From: Schistosoma mansoni
Taxonomy: Eukaryota > Platyhelminthes > Trematoda > Strigeidida > Schistosomatidae
NCBI RefSeq assembly: GCF_000237925.1
Contig: NC_031500.1
Location: 10,813,753 to 10,877,752, forward strand
DNA length: 64,000 nucleotides
Direction: 5' to 3'
Part shown: piece after piece, positions 35,516 through 48,689 of the stretch
How positions within the stretch are numbered: position 1 is the first letter of the stretch
Layout: each line of letters starts with the position of its first letter
The notes under the pieces: model-generated
Databases searched by the model: none
What the model saw: the letters and a program-made list of their open reading frames with translations, nothing else
What the model was told of the DNA's origin: nothing
Made by a program: the position numbers and the translations under genes

Positions 35516-37517
35516 GTTCAACTATTTATACTGTAGAAGCTACTTAATTCTAAACATAGTAGAAAAATATGTCATGAGCCCTTGTGATTTTCACAAGTAT
35601 TGAAAATATCTAGATTCTTAATTCATAGAGGAAAATTATCAGATCAGCAATAAATACTTATAAATAATAGTTTTTGCAGTATTTTACTTGACGAAGGTAA
35701 TAAAGTTAATATGATGCATATTTATTATATAGAATTTATATTTTTATATTTTTAAGGAATATTTACCTCGATCTGATCAGAATATACACATAGACAGACA
35801 AAGTACAATATGATTAAGACAGTAAGAAAGGAGGCAAAAACTCTAAGTTATTATATAGATATCCTAAGAGATCACACGAAAAATGGGATATGATATACAG
35901 CACAGGATTTATGCTAACACTACTTAAGTTATAATTATTTTAGTCGACTAATATTACTTCACTCTCTCTCTCTCTTATGACCAGCTTTTTTGTACAAATA
36001 CACGAGTCCAAGTATAAGTGAAGAAATAAAGACAATAGATAGATAGATATTAAATGTGTATGTATAAGCGTGAAACAGAAGAAAATGGTACAGAATACAA
36101 AGAGGTAATACTCACACGTCTATCTAGTCTTTCAAGAACTGTCTTTAAGAAATAAAAATGTCAAGACTTTTTTTTTTTAAATTAAAAGCAACCTATGCAA
36201 TGAGTGAAGTTGTACAAAACAGGAAAACGAGAGTTAGAGAAGAAACAAAGTGGCCTGTAAAAATACAAGAGATATTCAACTTGGAATGATCAGGAAAAAC
36301 CATTCTACTCAAACACACACAAACATACATACTAAATATGACTACTACGACTACTACTAGTGCTATTTGTACATTCTAAACACCTATCCTATCTAATATT
36401 GACATACATATTAACTATTAACCAATCAAAAAAGATAAGTTTGGAAAAAATAAGGAAACAGTAATAATTGTAATTAAAAAGTATCCTTTACTAATTTATT
36501 TAATAAAAAGTTTACAAAATAAACGATAAGTTTTTTAAGAAGGCTGAATAATATTGACGAAGAAAAAAGAGAACAATGGATATAAGTGGAATAATGGTGC
36601 AAAAGATAAGCAGAACAGAATGAAGATAAAGAAAAGCGGTTACACACTATAGTACACATGTATCCACAGAACATAATTAATTTACACTGTTTTTAACTGA
36701 CAAGCTATCCCTGTTCTACACGTATTGAGGAATATTTTTTTAAGGAAAAGAATAACAAAATATCATCTTGATTAGAAGAATAACAATAGTTAAATGAAAT
36801 GTAAGTAAAGACTAATAATACAGATGCATCCATTTCTATTCATATATATATATAGATAGGAAAATTATGCTTTAAGACAAAGCAACAGGTCTCGTTGGCT
36901 TTTGTATACATACACTTTAATTTCTTGTTTGTTTGCAAGTGTACAGAAAGAAAAGATAAACAAAGTTTAGAACATGTAGTAAACTGAAGTTGTGACCAAG
37001 AAATTAAAAAATGAAATAAGAAACAAGAGCAAGGGAAAATATCGACAGAATTGGACAGATGCATAAGTTGACCCTCACACTTTCATACACACAAGCATTT
37101 GTTAGAAAATCTTTTCATATCATATCGTTAAGAAAAGAAAACGGATCTTATTTATAAAACAGGAGGGAAACAATATATATATAAGTGAAAACAACACGTG
37201 AATCAGTATCAGAACACCAGAACATTATAAAATCAAAAAGATTAAGCACAGACTGAAATATATATATATATATATGCATGTATATTCAGTGTGATATACA
37301 CCTCCCTTTTGGGAAAAGTAACCTAGAAATAACGTTGAAAAAAATTCAAAAATGAATTACAATGATCGGCTTCACAATTAACATAAATTGAATGTTCTCA
37401 TAAGAAAGTTGACCATGTGAACTTGAAAAAAGATTGCATTGACGCCTCATAACACAAATAGAACTCCTCTACGTGTATATTATACACATTGCTCATAGAA
37501 TCAATGATAAAGCAGAT
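35516..37517. other. 3' flank of CNOT2; AT-rich, microsatellites, no other gene
   Basis: Contains the downstream side of CNOT2 (minus strand). A minus-strand AATAAA lies at 36495-36500, but at about 1 kb from the stop it is only a candidate poly(A) signal. Short AT runs occur near 36841-36853 and 37257-37274. Confidence 0.35.
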
Positions 37518-40500
37518 CTAAATTTGTGAACCATCAAAAACTACTTGATTGGGATTATCATTAACAAGTGATGGATTGGACAGGCGATTAAAGTTTGAGT
37601 TAGTGGTCGATGTAGTCTCTGTAGAAGGAATCACTGTATTAGTCACAGGAACTGATACTGGAGCTGATCGATTAGTGAACAATGAATTTACAGGACCAGC
37701 AGTTCGATTATGAGATGAAAAATAATTTGGATTTGAATTCAGTTGTTGTGGTTGCTTAATTGGTTGCTGCTGACGAGTGTTGAACAGACTAGCTAACGTT
37801 GCAGCATTTGATGAATTGACCGATGGTCCAGTAGTCAGAGAATTGACAGTAAACGGAATAAATGGTCCTGATGTATTAGGATTATGATTATTCATAAGTG
37901 TTTGATGATGTGTATGCGAAAATGTTTGCTGGCCTTGTTGCGCCTGACGTGACTGATGTTGGTAACTAACTAATTGTTGCTGTTGGTTCTGTGGTAATGG
38001 TGGAGGAGGTGGAGGTGGTGGTGGAACACTACTATGCGAACCACCAGGCAAACCGATACTGACAAAGGCACTTAATGTACCTGAACTAAGACGAAATGCT
38101 GCTGGTGCATTATCCAGATCTGAATATAAGATAGTCATTTGATGGGTAGACTTTTGCGCTTTAACAGGATCCCAGAAGTAGTAATCACCTTGTTCAGAAT
38201 TGTTATCTGACGTGAAATTGGCACCTACTATACGAGTAAGCCATATTTGTTCTTTTTTATGAAATCGCCATTCACGTTGATAGCTTAAGGGAAAAAAGGT
38301 CGAAGATAAGGAACATTTAGAAAATTGTTTTGGAAGAAAACTAATGAAATAGAACTTACTAACAATGTCTATACTATTTGTACAAAAGTTAAGAAAATTC
38401 CTGATAGTTTGGGGCCTGAATAAACGGATTTTATACGGAGAACGTAACTTATCAGTTAAAACTTGAGAATTTAGGTGTAAAACAATTTTTTATTTGAATT
38501 ATGTAAAGTATTCCCCCACCCAAAAAAACCGTCATAAAATGACTAATCTGTAGAATACAACTCTTATCAAAAAAGAGTTACCGCCACTAAAATGAGCACA
38601 TACAAACAAATATTTGGATTTATAATGAATTAAACTATAAACTGTTTTTACTAACTACTTACAATGTACCTATTATATACGGAAGAATTAAACCAAACGT
38701 AATACAACTAGCCAAGAATTAAAAACAGACAACTTGAAGTTTGGAATTCACGTACGCAGATGAAAGTTACCGTTGACTCTAGAAATTAATTGTTTACTAA
38801 GTAACTGGTTGTCACACTCAAGTATGGTTAGTATTCATAGATTTTGTAAATAATACAGGTAGTAGAACATTAAGAAGTAACATCTCAGTTGTTGGAGATG
38901 CTAGATCCCCAGAAACTACTTGGTAAAAGTCTTATTTCTTGTCATTTTATTTTGGAAATTTTAATTTCTCGTTTCCGCGCCTAAGCGCCCATTTTCACCT
39001 TTAGATTGCATTTCCCACTTGGAAGAACCCTAAATGTTATTGGTTCGTTGCCTCTTTTCGGTGCTGTTACTGACAATCTTGTTTGTGTTGAGTGCTGAGA
39101 CTTTAGAACAATAATTTATAAGTTCCAAGTTCACATTTAAATTCTGACTTTACGAAATCTATTGAAAAACGATTAAGTTGGTTAAAATAATTTCCAAAAA
39201 TTATTTGTACAGTATGAGGTAAATTATTTCTGCAATTATAAATAGATTTACAATTTATTTCTTTACACACACACACACGCATAGAATGCCAAGTTGTGTA
39301 ATAATCTTGTAGTTTTGGTCGACAAGGATAAAAAATTAGAAAACACTAAATACGTTTGTAATTTTGTAAAATTTTAAACATTCCCCGTGAGACATTTTTA
39401 AATATAAGAATATTACCAACAGATAGAAAGAAGTGATTCGGATAACATTTATACAAACCGACTAAAAGGACATTTTTTTAATTTTAATGAAATTAGACTT
39501 TAGTACTGCTGTTCTGTTGTTGTTACAGATAATACATGTTTCTGATGAATGCTAATAAATAAAAATGTAGGGCCATATTTCAACAACATATTCTATCCAA
39601 CGACTGCTTTGAATTGATAAAAAATGTTCCAATGCTTTCGTGATAATACATGATTTATAGGTAACTCATTCAGCAGATATACGGGTATAAGCTACACCAC
39701 AAATGGAAGGGCTAACGGCACTCACCGGTAGCCCAAACCGCAATAGGTGGGGCGGTGTTCGAACCAAACTTGATGGTCGAAAACTGGGTGCCCCAACCAC
39801 TAAGTCAACGCTCCAATGAAAGAACAGGTAGCTTAATTACTTGAATGAGAGATTGTAATTAGTGCTTTAAATTAAAGACCAGTTATTTTCCATGGACGGA
39901 TTAAGACATTTTGTAGTGTAAATAAATACTTGAACTACGGAAAATTACGAAATTATCAAAATTATTAAAATGAAAAAATATATGTCAAATTTACAATTTT
40001 TGAATTCTAATCAAATAAAAACAGTAATAAACATAACATACAGTTCTTTCGCCACAACCAACTGTGCTTCTTCTCGGCAACAATTATAAAATAACCAAAA
40101 CAATGTCTCTTCTGACAATTGATTCATAGGTGGATCAGGTAAACGATCCGTAACTAGATGTCGTATAAGATATTCCGGTGGAACAGGATAATCCATATCT
40201 TGTGGACGTCCAAAACAAGAATCTTGAAGAGGTGAAACAAAGGTGGTATGAAGCTCACTAGAAGAGGAAACATTAAAAATGGGTAAAGCGTTTTACAATT
40301 CATAACTCAATATAATTGAGTCACATGATCAAAGTATTGAGCCACAACTATATTACGAAAAGTTGCTACAGAGCTATTTGTGCCTCATAAAACTATAATG
40401 TGTACTTTCTAAGTCAGTTTGCACAATAAATACCAGACCATTTCCCGGAACTTTTACCGGGAAATTTTTCTAGGAAATACTCAGTCAGTCAGTTGGTCAT

Positions 40501-43500
40501 ACGCAACGTAAAACCCGATACGTGCGCATAGTTTTAACTTGCCATCCCAAATTACTGTAGCAAGATAAAATTATTTTATGACAAATCCCAGAGTAGTAGA
40601 AGTAGTAACAGGAAAGACTAGGTGTGGGAAAAGGAAATAAAAAGGTATGGGATATTGAAACCCAGATTCTAAAAAAAAGAAAAAAAAAGTGAAAGTACCT
40701 GCGTTAATGTGAATGATTCTGAACCATGTCGTTAAAAATTTTGTAAACATTGGTTACGATAATCACACACACACCAATCAAGTAGACTACACCCATTAAC
40801 ATGACTTAATGAGGATTTTCAGAGGAAAACATCAGTTGGAACTCAGCTAGATAGAGTTTAGAGCAGTAAACAGCCCAATTAAACTAGACAATGGATATAA
40901 ACACTTCCAATCGAAAACTCGATACGTTTACTTAGAAACCTATTATGGTATTCTCAATGAATGCCTGAAATACTGAGAACTACCAGTACCATAGTTTTGA
41001 GGAACAAAATGACGAAAAACACTACTCAAACTACATGGGCTTTTGCACCCATTGTTGATATACCGCAAAGTATCTCTTCAATCGCCTTTAAGGTCGATAA
41101 ATGCTTTGCTACCCAAGTACCTAAATCCAATTCGATTACACCAAATAACGTTTAATTATATATCAATGACGAAGGGTTAAATTACGGAAATTATTAAATT
41201 CACAAAATGAAAGTAGATTGGATCATATTTTGTACATTTACAAGAAATCTTAGTAACAAGACCCGATTGTGAGAAAACCGACTGAGAATGATATCTAGTA
41301 TCTTAGTGAAAGCTTTTCAACTAACCTATTTAACTTGAAATAAAATCATTAAATACATAAACAAGACCCCTAAAAGGAGTTAAACTAACAGTAGCAAGCT
41401 GATAGCGAACAAAACTTTGATAATGAGTGAAAGTCTATTAGTACTTATTACCTAGATGTTTTGTAGACCAAGTAATATGAGACAGAAAAGATCCATTTTG
41501 TACCACAATCTTATGGTAAACATATAAATTGATGATACGATATTACCAACATTATTAGAACAATAAAACAATACTATCAGACGAATAAAGAGATTATTCG
41601 ATGACCTAATGAACATCTGTTGGACAGGGAAATGAAAACATTCCGCGTACGGCAAAAAATCAAGTCCGACAGAGATATGAGTAGTGTAAACAAGAGATGT
41701 TATCCTGATAGGTCGTTCAAGGTAAATATGGACCATAAAAGCTAGATACTTAGTTATTTGGTTGATAACTAACAAGTGATAAAGTTACGTTTACCATTTA
41801 GCTGGGGAAACATGAATCAACGTAAATCTATGCCTAACTCATAATTAACAAAATCTATATTTAGTGACGAGAAGTTATCCATCAATTAATTTTATTCCAT
41901 TACTGAAGCTCATGAATCCTAACGAATCTCATACGATCATCCCCTTCTAAATTACATATTTACTTATATGATGTTAGGTGTAATTGTGTATTAACAGTGT
42001 GGAATGACGACAACTGAAGCAGATTAGAAGACGAAGTACAGAAGAAACCCCGAAATTAGTTTAATTCCAGACCTACTAAAGACAAGCAACGTTAAATAAG
42101 AGCAGAAGTTTGGATCATAAAAGATAACTGGAAATTAGGTGATGGTGTACAAGCACTATCTAGTAATGCATAAACACAGAAAGAGTACTTTTGATAAGTG
42201 ATATACATATATAGTTGTTGTGATACAATCAAAAAACTTGAGAAAACTATCCCTACAGATTTTCCCACTTTTATGACAATTCTTGAAAAAAGCCTGAGCA
42301 AACTACATGTTGACAAGCATCATATAAAAACAACTGTAAAATCCCTTTCAAAAAGAACTTTTCAACTAATAAAAGAACACATGACGTTCAAACTTACCCA
42401 GGTGTCTGCCAATTACTGTGTAATGAGGATAAATCTAATCCAGGAGCTAGCATATTCAACGTAGCATCATAATCACCAACGCGAATTAGTTTTAATAAAC
42501 CTAACATTCCGAACTGATCACAAATCATATTTTTAGGAATATTTGTAACTAAATGATTAGGAAGTAACTGTATACCATTTGAGGAGCCAACAGATTTAGG
42601 AGGAACATTTGAATATCCCGGCTGATTACGGACTGATGATGGTCCTAAAACGTGGTTGGATGTATGGCTAAACAATCGTCGAGAATTTGTAGAAGCAGGA
42701 GTTTGAGTTATGGAACTAGCCGACAAGGAACGATGAGCAGATGTTGAATTGACAGTTAAGGAACTCGTCGTCGACACTGTTGTAGTAGTGCTAGTGGTAG
42801 GTTGGTGCGAACCAGGTAAAGCGGGGAAATCCTGCTTAGAAAATTCCAGGGGAGCTGCCTGGTTATTTGAAGAATGATTAAATTGATTCAAACTCTGGTC
42901 TATGGTTGAAGACCCTTTTGACATAATAGAAACATAGTTCCGCAAGGGAGGCTGGTTTGCCGAGGAATGAAAGGGTGTGGAAGAATTCCCACTCCGCCCA
43001 GTCGATGTTAAAATTGGAGGGAAATCTGAAGGATCTAAAGTAACGCCACGTGAAGACGAAGATAAAGAAAGGTTTGTGGAATTCGAAGAAGTATTTTCAC
43101 TCCCAATTGAGTTTGAATAAAGATTTCCAGGGTTACGAGATGCCAGGGCCATAGCAGTGTTCATAGGAACTGATGGGGTGATACTTCCAGGTCCGATTCT
43201 GTTGTTTGTTAAGTCATTTCCAGCTGTCCGATTGATGGTGGATAACGAAGAGAAAAGAGAAGGTTCGGAAAAATTCCTTGCAGGACCAGCCTGACTATTA
43301 TTATAATTTAATGCATTGAAATATGAAGGACCATTTTCCAGACTAGAATCTAGTGCAGTAGGATATGTTGTTCTTCCAGAGAATGCATTGGGTATAGAAC
43401 TGATAAGCTCACCATTACGCTGAGAAGACCCAGGTCTAGAATTATAACCACTCGTTGAAAGCGTTGCAATATCACTGAAACTAGGTGCCCCAGTATTCAC

Positions 43501-45224
43501 CGGATTACCGGCACTAAACAGAGGCTAGTCCAAACAAAATAAAAAAGTGACATGAAATGGTTTCGAAATTACTCTAAGCTACAAGTTATTCTACATACCT
43601 ACCAGCCTCAATCATGGTTTTCTAACATTGCGTTTAAAACGTATCGGACCTAAAGAAAACTTAAAAGCGTATATTCGTGTCGCTTTTATATCGCAAAAGT
43701 GGCGACAGACGGTACAAAACGTTACATAAACAAGACAAGATGTACGTATAGATATATTATGGGCGGTTAAAAAGACTTCGATTATTCAGTATCTGAGAAG
43801 CTAAACAGAGGTTTGTTTTACGTGTACCAAGTCAGCCTATTTATGGCAGCAAAATGAGTCGCTCACTGACTTATATGACTAGTGCGTCGAAACCATCAAG
43901 TAAGAAATGATGAAGCTCACTTGTTAAGTTATACATGAGAAAACACAAGCTTCCGAACTGAAGCCAAACAAGGTGATTAAATTGTCATTCAAATCCAGCT
44001 ACCGTCAATCAAAACAAGTGACCTTAGTTGAGTGAAGTAGGATTAGGTCTAACTGCATCTGCCAGTGATTATATATTAATAATACGAGCTTAGTGAAGCT
44101 AAAAATCTTATTGAAGTTAATATGTGGAATCGCTGTCAGAGTTATGATTCGATTACATGCACATTAGATTCGGGAGTGCCACAGTGTAACATAACAAGTC
44201 TAAAAAGCATGCAAAAAACTCTTAAAGCTGTGTTAACGTGTACCACTGATTAGCGGTGTAGTGGTTAGCTTAGGTGGTGAGTTGTCATAACCTCTCAAAC
44301 ATACATCAACTTTAGCCATCTAATTATCTAAGTTGACGACAAATAATTTTCAGTAGGAAACGAAGTATATACAGTTATTTGGTAATCAATATATATATTG
44401 CATTGGTGGTATTTGCCATCTAAATTTTCAAGTTACAAGAAGCCTCCTAAAGAACGGTAAGGTGTTTAGTTTCAGAATGCACATTTGTGATGCGCTAGCC
44501 AAATTTCCAGACTACACACCGACAGCCTCGTAGACACCAAACATCTATATATCTACAATCATCCATCACCCTATGTTCCGAAAGCAACAGTATTATTCTT
44601 ACTAGTAAGAATCTTCCTGGACAAAGTACTGGTAACGAAATGAACAGAGTTAACCACGATGAATCAGTAAATAGATACTGTGTTGAACTGTAGACTATCA
44701 GATTATAATCCAGGTATATTATAGAAATGACAAAAGAACTCTACATTGCGGTGTTATCTGATCAGGACACAGTACGTGTGAAGGACTTAAGAAAAAGTAA
44801 CTGGAGGGAGAACAATGGTGTATGGAAGGCGCGGCTTGGTAGGGATTCCATTGAACCGATTAGGTACCTAACATAAATTATCTAGATAACTAAATATCTG
44901 CCAAAAACAATGAGGAATGAGAAAAGAACAAATGTCAATATGAACACTGAAAACGGATGTAAATCTGAACACTTGGGATAAAAGTGGTTTAGAAAACTTA
45001 CCCGTTTTGTAAAATTGCTGCCGTAAGTGGTGACAGGTTTATTGTAATCATGTACCATAGCCCTCCCCATATTATATCTGCACGAATCATGAGTGAAGAA
45101 ATATGCAACATACTGAGTCTGAGTGTTCCAGGGAACAGAGTGGTCAGCAGAAGTGAAACGCCTAAATATTTTAAAATTCAGGGTTAAGAGTGTAGTCAAG
45201 ATCTTACTGTCCTATTCCTGCCAT
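37518..45224 (-). CDS. cnot2: CCR4-NOT transcription complex subunit 2 (NOT2)
   Basis: Five coding exons on the minus strand: 45208-45224, 45002-45077, 42398-43524, 40042-40257 and 37518-38283. They total 2202 nt, giving 733 residues plus TAG, with every junction in phase and bounded by GT...AG. CNOT2 is a scaffold subunit of the CCR4-NOT deadenylase; its NOT-box region pairs with CNOT3 and docks on CNOT1. Recognition rests on D-F-P-P-I-L (about residue 198), D-F-P-A-L-P-G (263), G-I-Q-L-L-P (348), D-Q-F-G-M-L-G-L-L (367), and the NOT2/3/5 domain across exons 4 and 5 (R-P-Q-D-M-D-Y, then W-R-F-H-K-K-E-Q, then Y-Y-F-W-D). After about residue 540 comes a tail of about 190 residues with a proline run near 566-575 and Gln/Asn-rich stretches, absent from the human protein as I know it. 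Residues 32-260 are Ser/Asn-rich and probably disordered. Exons 3-5 are firm. The 17-nt and 76-nt first exons are inferred from phase and splice sites. Confidence 0.93.
38284..40041 (-). other. CNOT2 intron 4
   Basis: Donor ACT|GTATGT (minus strand) at 40041 and acceptor CCCTTAAG|C at 38284. It contains a SINE-like insertion at 39690-39835 and a short (CA)n run near 39267. Confidence 0.85.
39690..39835 (-). repeat. SINE-like repeat with tRNA-like boxes
   Basis: On the minus strand it reads GACTTAGTGGTTGGGG (A-box-like), then GGTTCGAACACCGCC (B-box-like), then TTGCGGTTTGGGCTACCGG. It is distinct from families A and B. The TTTGGGCTACC block recalls the middle of family C. A decayed relative lies near 32200-32300. 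Confidence 0.5.
40258..42397 (-). other. CNOT2 intron 3, with a decayed RTE fragment
   Basis: Donor CTGG|GTAAGT at 42397 and acceptor CCTCTTCTAG|TGAG at 40258. A diverged minus-strand RTE-like 3' end lies at about 40480-40880. Open frames in the rest show no domain. Confidence 0.85.
40480..40880 (-). mobile_element. RTE-like 3' end, diverged, in the CNOT2 intron
   Basis: It begins with CAGTCAGTCAGTTGGTCATA, the same 3' border motif as the copy at 29085. After an A-rich insertion it continues with blocks matching the family D C-terminal coding region (GTGAATGATTCTGAACCATG, then CATTGGTTACGATAATCACA). It lies in the same orientation as CNOT2. Confidence 0.5.
43525..45001 (-). other. CNOT2 intron 2
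   Basis: Donor CGG|GTAAGT at 45001. The acceptor is a T-rich tract ending GGACTAG just before 43524. A plus-strand GCGGTGTAGTGGTTAGC block near 44253 resembles a tRNA-derived A-box but lacks a B-box. Confidence 0.6.
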
Positions 45225-45884
45225 AAGCTGTATTCATTTGGTAGAATTAGCACTGTGAGTGTAAATGACGTAATAAAGTTGAGTACCCCAAATTAATCAC
45301 AATAAGACCAGAAAATTTTATGATATTGCTTTCTCCCAGTGAAGAAAGAGGGCTAATGACAGAGACAAAAAGAAACACACAAGCGTCTTATTATGCAAAC
45401 CCAATAGTGGAGCTGCCGCCATTCATAATCAGTCACTTAGAAGCAATGGTCTTTATGGCGTAATTTGTGTGTCGGATAAGGTAGAAAAAGGGAATGAATG
45501 GCTGAAACTTGAAACGATGCTTTAAAAAAACTATTTAGACTGATTTTAACAATAGAGTCACTAGGTTTTTCTCTAGATGAAGAAGCGCAAAATTTGAAAG
45601 TAGTTCATTGGTACTGGGAAATTGCAAGCAACTGGTCTTAATACGATTCGTGAGTAGAAGTTAGTCTCAAAATTGCTGTTTAAAATGGGATGAATAAGTT
45701 AGAATCAAGTAATCATAAATTCAAAGCGTTTAACGCTAAACAGCAAATATGGGCAATTAGTATTATGCCAGCCACTTATATAAATTCCTGCTTTCAGATA
45801 AGTGATCATTTTCCTTATTGTATACTGTCTATTGTGAAAGAATAAATTCCAAAAATTATTGGTGCTAGTAAACCACTGAGGTAG
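45225..45884. other. Upstream region of CNOT2; no other gene seen
   Basis: Presumed 5' UTR and promoter side of CNOT2. An in-frame TGA precedes the ATG at 45224-45222, supporting that start. No core promoter motif can be assigned with confidence. Confidence 0.4.
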
Positions 45885-47150
45885 GTCCAACAGAGTCGAC
45901 TAAGAGGTTTTAGCGGTATCGAAGTATAGCACTTTCAGCAGGGAACTCCTAGCTATGTATTGTGCTGCACGGCATTTTTACTCTATCGAAGGTTGAGAAA
46001 TCACCCTTTTTACTGATCATAAACCCCTTACTTTCTCTTTAAGCTCATCTTCAATCAAGTACTAACCTCGTGAGTCTCGACAACTGGACTATATATCTCA
46101 GTTTACTTCAGATATGCAAAACATTTCTGTAAGCTGCCAGAAATTTAAGGTGATTAGACACAACACATGTCCTACAGGCTCGTTCAAAACTCCTGATGCT
46201 ATTTTCGACCTATTCATCTGGATCTGGTAGGACCCTCACCAGATTCAAATAGATACTCATATCTTTTAACTTCCGTAAACCGTTCCACTCCATGGCCAGA
46301 AGCAGTATCTATTAGAGACATTACTGCTGAAAAAGTGGCTCGCGCCTTTGTCGAACGATGGGTAGCAAATTCCAGCTGCCCTTCAGCTATCACTATAGAC
46401 CGTGGATGCCAGTTTGAATTTGACTAAACTATCAGAAATCACTCACCTCCGAACGACCGCCTACCCCCCCAGCAAACGGGTTGGTATAACGCTTTCACTG
46501 ACAACTAAAAGCTTCGCTATCAGCTGCAAATGTTTCACAGGGGACGGCCCCTTTTCCACTAGTCTTACTTGGTATTCACAATGCAATGAAATTTGATATT
46601 GGATACACTGCATCTCAACTCGTTTATGGAACGACACTCCGACTTCCCGGAGAATCCATGAATCCTTCATCTTCTTTAGTGAACATGTATCTAAACTCTC
46701 ACATGAACAGGCTTACAAACGCAATGCGTTTAGTTAAATTTTTTTCACTCGACCGCAATCAACTGATGTTTTCGTTTAACCTGACTTACGATATGGTACG
46801 AACATCTTTGCACGTCGCGACTCACATCGACGACCCCTCGAACCAGCGTACGAAGGACCCTTCAAAGTTCTTCAGCGCACACGCAAGTACTACATAGTCG
46901 ATAAAAAATGGCACTAACGATAGCATAAGCATCGATCGAATCAAAGCAGCGTATTTAGAAGAAAATCCTATCCATATCGACTTTCTTTCGGCTTAATTGG
47001 ACGATACGACTCCTACACCTATAATACCTCGTCCAACAGCCAACACGCACGTTGATACTTCGGCAGTATCTGAAAATAAACTTAAAACAACGGGTTCTGA
47101 AATAAAAGTACGATTTCCAGAACATTTAAACCACTATTGCACGTGAGATA
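45885..47150 (+). pseudogene. Ty3/gypsy LTR retrotransposon pol, RNase H and integrase, decayed
   Basis: Plus strand. The RNase H domain is recognisable at about 45900-46120, including the T-D-H-K-P-L motif. The integrase core is at about 46200-46430, with H-L-D-L-V-G carrying the first catalytic Asp and I-D-R-G-C-Q-F carrying the second. The third catalytic residue, the Glu of the usual H-P-x-x-N-G-x-x-E-R block, is destroyed near 46450-46490. The distal integrase region (Q-L-V-Y-G-T-T-L-R-L-P-G) continues to about 46900 and tail sequence to about 47150. Multiple stops and frameshifts show it is dead. Protease and RT lie outside this fragment and are not seen. Confidence 0.8.
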
Positions 47151-48689
47151 TCAGTTAACATTTTGCTTTATCTAGATTTTCCTTTCTACTGTATATAATA
47201 AATAATTTAATATGCTCATACTTATGTATTTATTCCAAAGATATCTTTTTGCTAATATGTGTATATTCATTTTTTTTCTTAAAACAACCGAAAATATTCT
47301 TTAAAAATCGCTTCCACGTTATCAGGTGTGCACGAGTTTATTTACCGTTTTTTCGCCAGCTTGTGTCTTTACGCGCGTACGAGTGTATTTCGACATGTAC
47401 TTACATGTTCTGCCTTCCTTTTCCAGGACGGCTGGAAAAAATTATAAAAAAAGGGATAACGTTTGCGAGGAGGCGAACTTTTCATTATACTTTGTTTCTT
47501 TATTACTATGTTGTACTTCATGGCCCCTTATAGTAAGGAAAGACGACCAGACGCTGCTAAACATAGCAAGCTATCAGAAGCGTTTACCAACGACAAACTC
47601 GTCGGGCTTAAACTTCTGGTTCTCCACGTCATAGGGTCATCACCATTCCACTAGGGGTGGGAGTGATCTGTGGCAGTAAACAAATCCCCAAAATCAATAG
47701 CCCTGTAAGTCTTCGACATCGGATGCTGACCAAATTAGTTTCAATGGACTCACCTAGTTGAAGGCGCTCGGTCATGCATCCGCACCCGATCGGAACAGCG
47801 TGCTCAACTTCTCCTGAAATCGCTAGCCAAATTAAATCAGTCAATTCACGATATAGTGACAGCCTATGAAATATGTCTTCGAACCTCCTCGCTTTTACCT
47901 TTTGATTTCACTTGGTGGTCATGATTCATAATAAAAGGTGTTGCTCTTTAAAGCGCTGTCAAACTCTGAGTACCTGTAGCATCTTCAAGGTCAATTGCTC
48001 ATTCAAATTGGAATGATCGCGTATATTCAGAAGAAATCCTTTTTATTTACTATGCATGGATATAGGGGAAAACACATAAATACAAGGATATTTAGATCCT
48101 TGAGGAATATTCTAACCGTTTACAGATCCAGAAAGAATAAAATGAGTTGACTTTCGCCTTTGGAAAATGTAAGCTGGTACATCTGTGATACAATGCGAAT
48201 AACACATTTATTCTCAACTATTTATCGTCAAAACACATCATTGCTCAGCGCTCATATCCAAGTGCCTTGCTGCTCCTTGGTTCATCTTTTTTCAGAATCT
48301 TGCTCTGGGGGCACAGCTGTAAATCTTCTGAGGCCTGGAACAAACTTGATGATGCATTTTCTCAGGGTCACAGTTCACACCAAGTGCTCTAAAAAGCTAC
48401 TCTATAACAACTGTAAACGTGAAACGATGCAGTGCACAAATTTTAGTTTGAACAGAATTCTAACACAATTATGCCGACCTGGGGTATAGTGTGTAACGTG
48501 GACGCAATGCCACCCTGGAAATATTTAAAAGATTGTACTCAGAGTAATACTAAAGCATAAACCTAATAAATAACGCTCTAAGACATTTGCACGAATGTAC
48601 TATTATTTACTTTTTTGATTTCATATATTTTACTACCCTACTTGGTAAGCATACTGCAAGCCGACTAATATCGTAATTTGTAGATCACA
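47151..48689. other. No gene identified; possible gypsy 3' flank
   Basis: A purine-rich AAAAAAAGGGATAACG near 47447 lies about 300 bp past the pol remnant and could be a polypurine tract. No LTR pair can be shown within the window. A 109-codon open frame at 48160-48489 has no recognisable domain. Confidence 0.3.

Noticed and set aside
42198-42464. 88-codon plus-strand open frame overlapping the CNOT2 intron and exon
   Set aside because: It is a shadow across the CNOT2 exon border on the opposite strand, with no domain.
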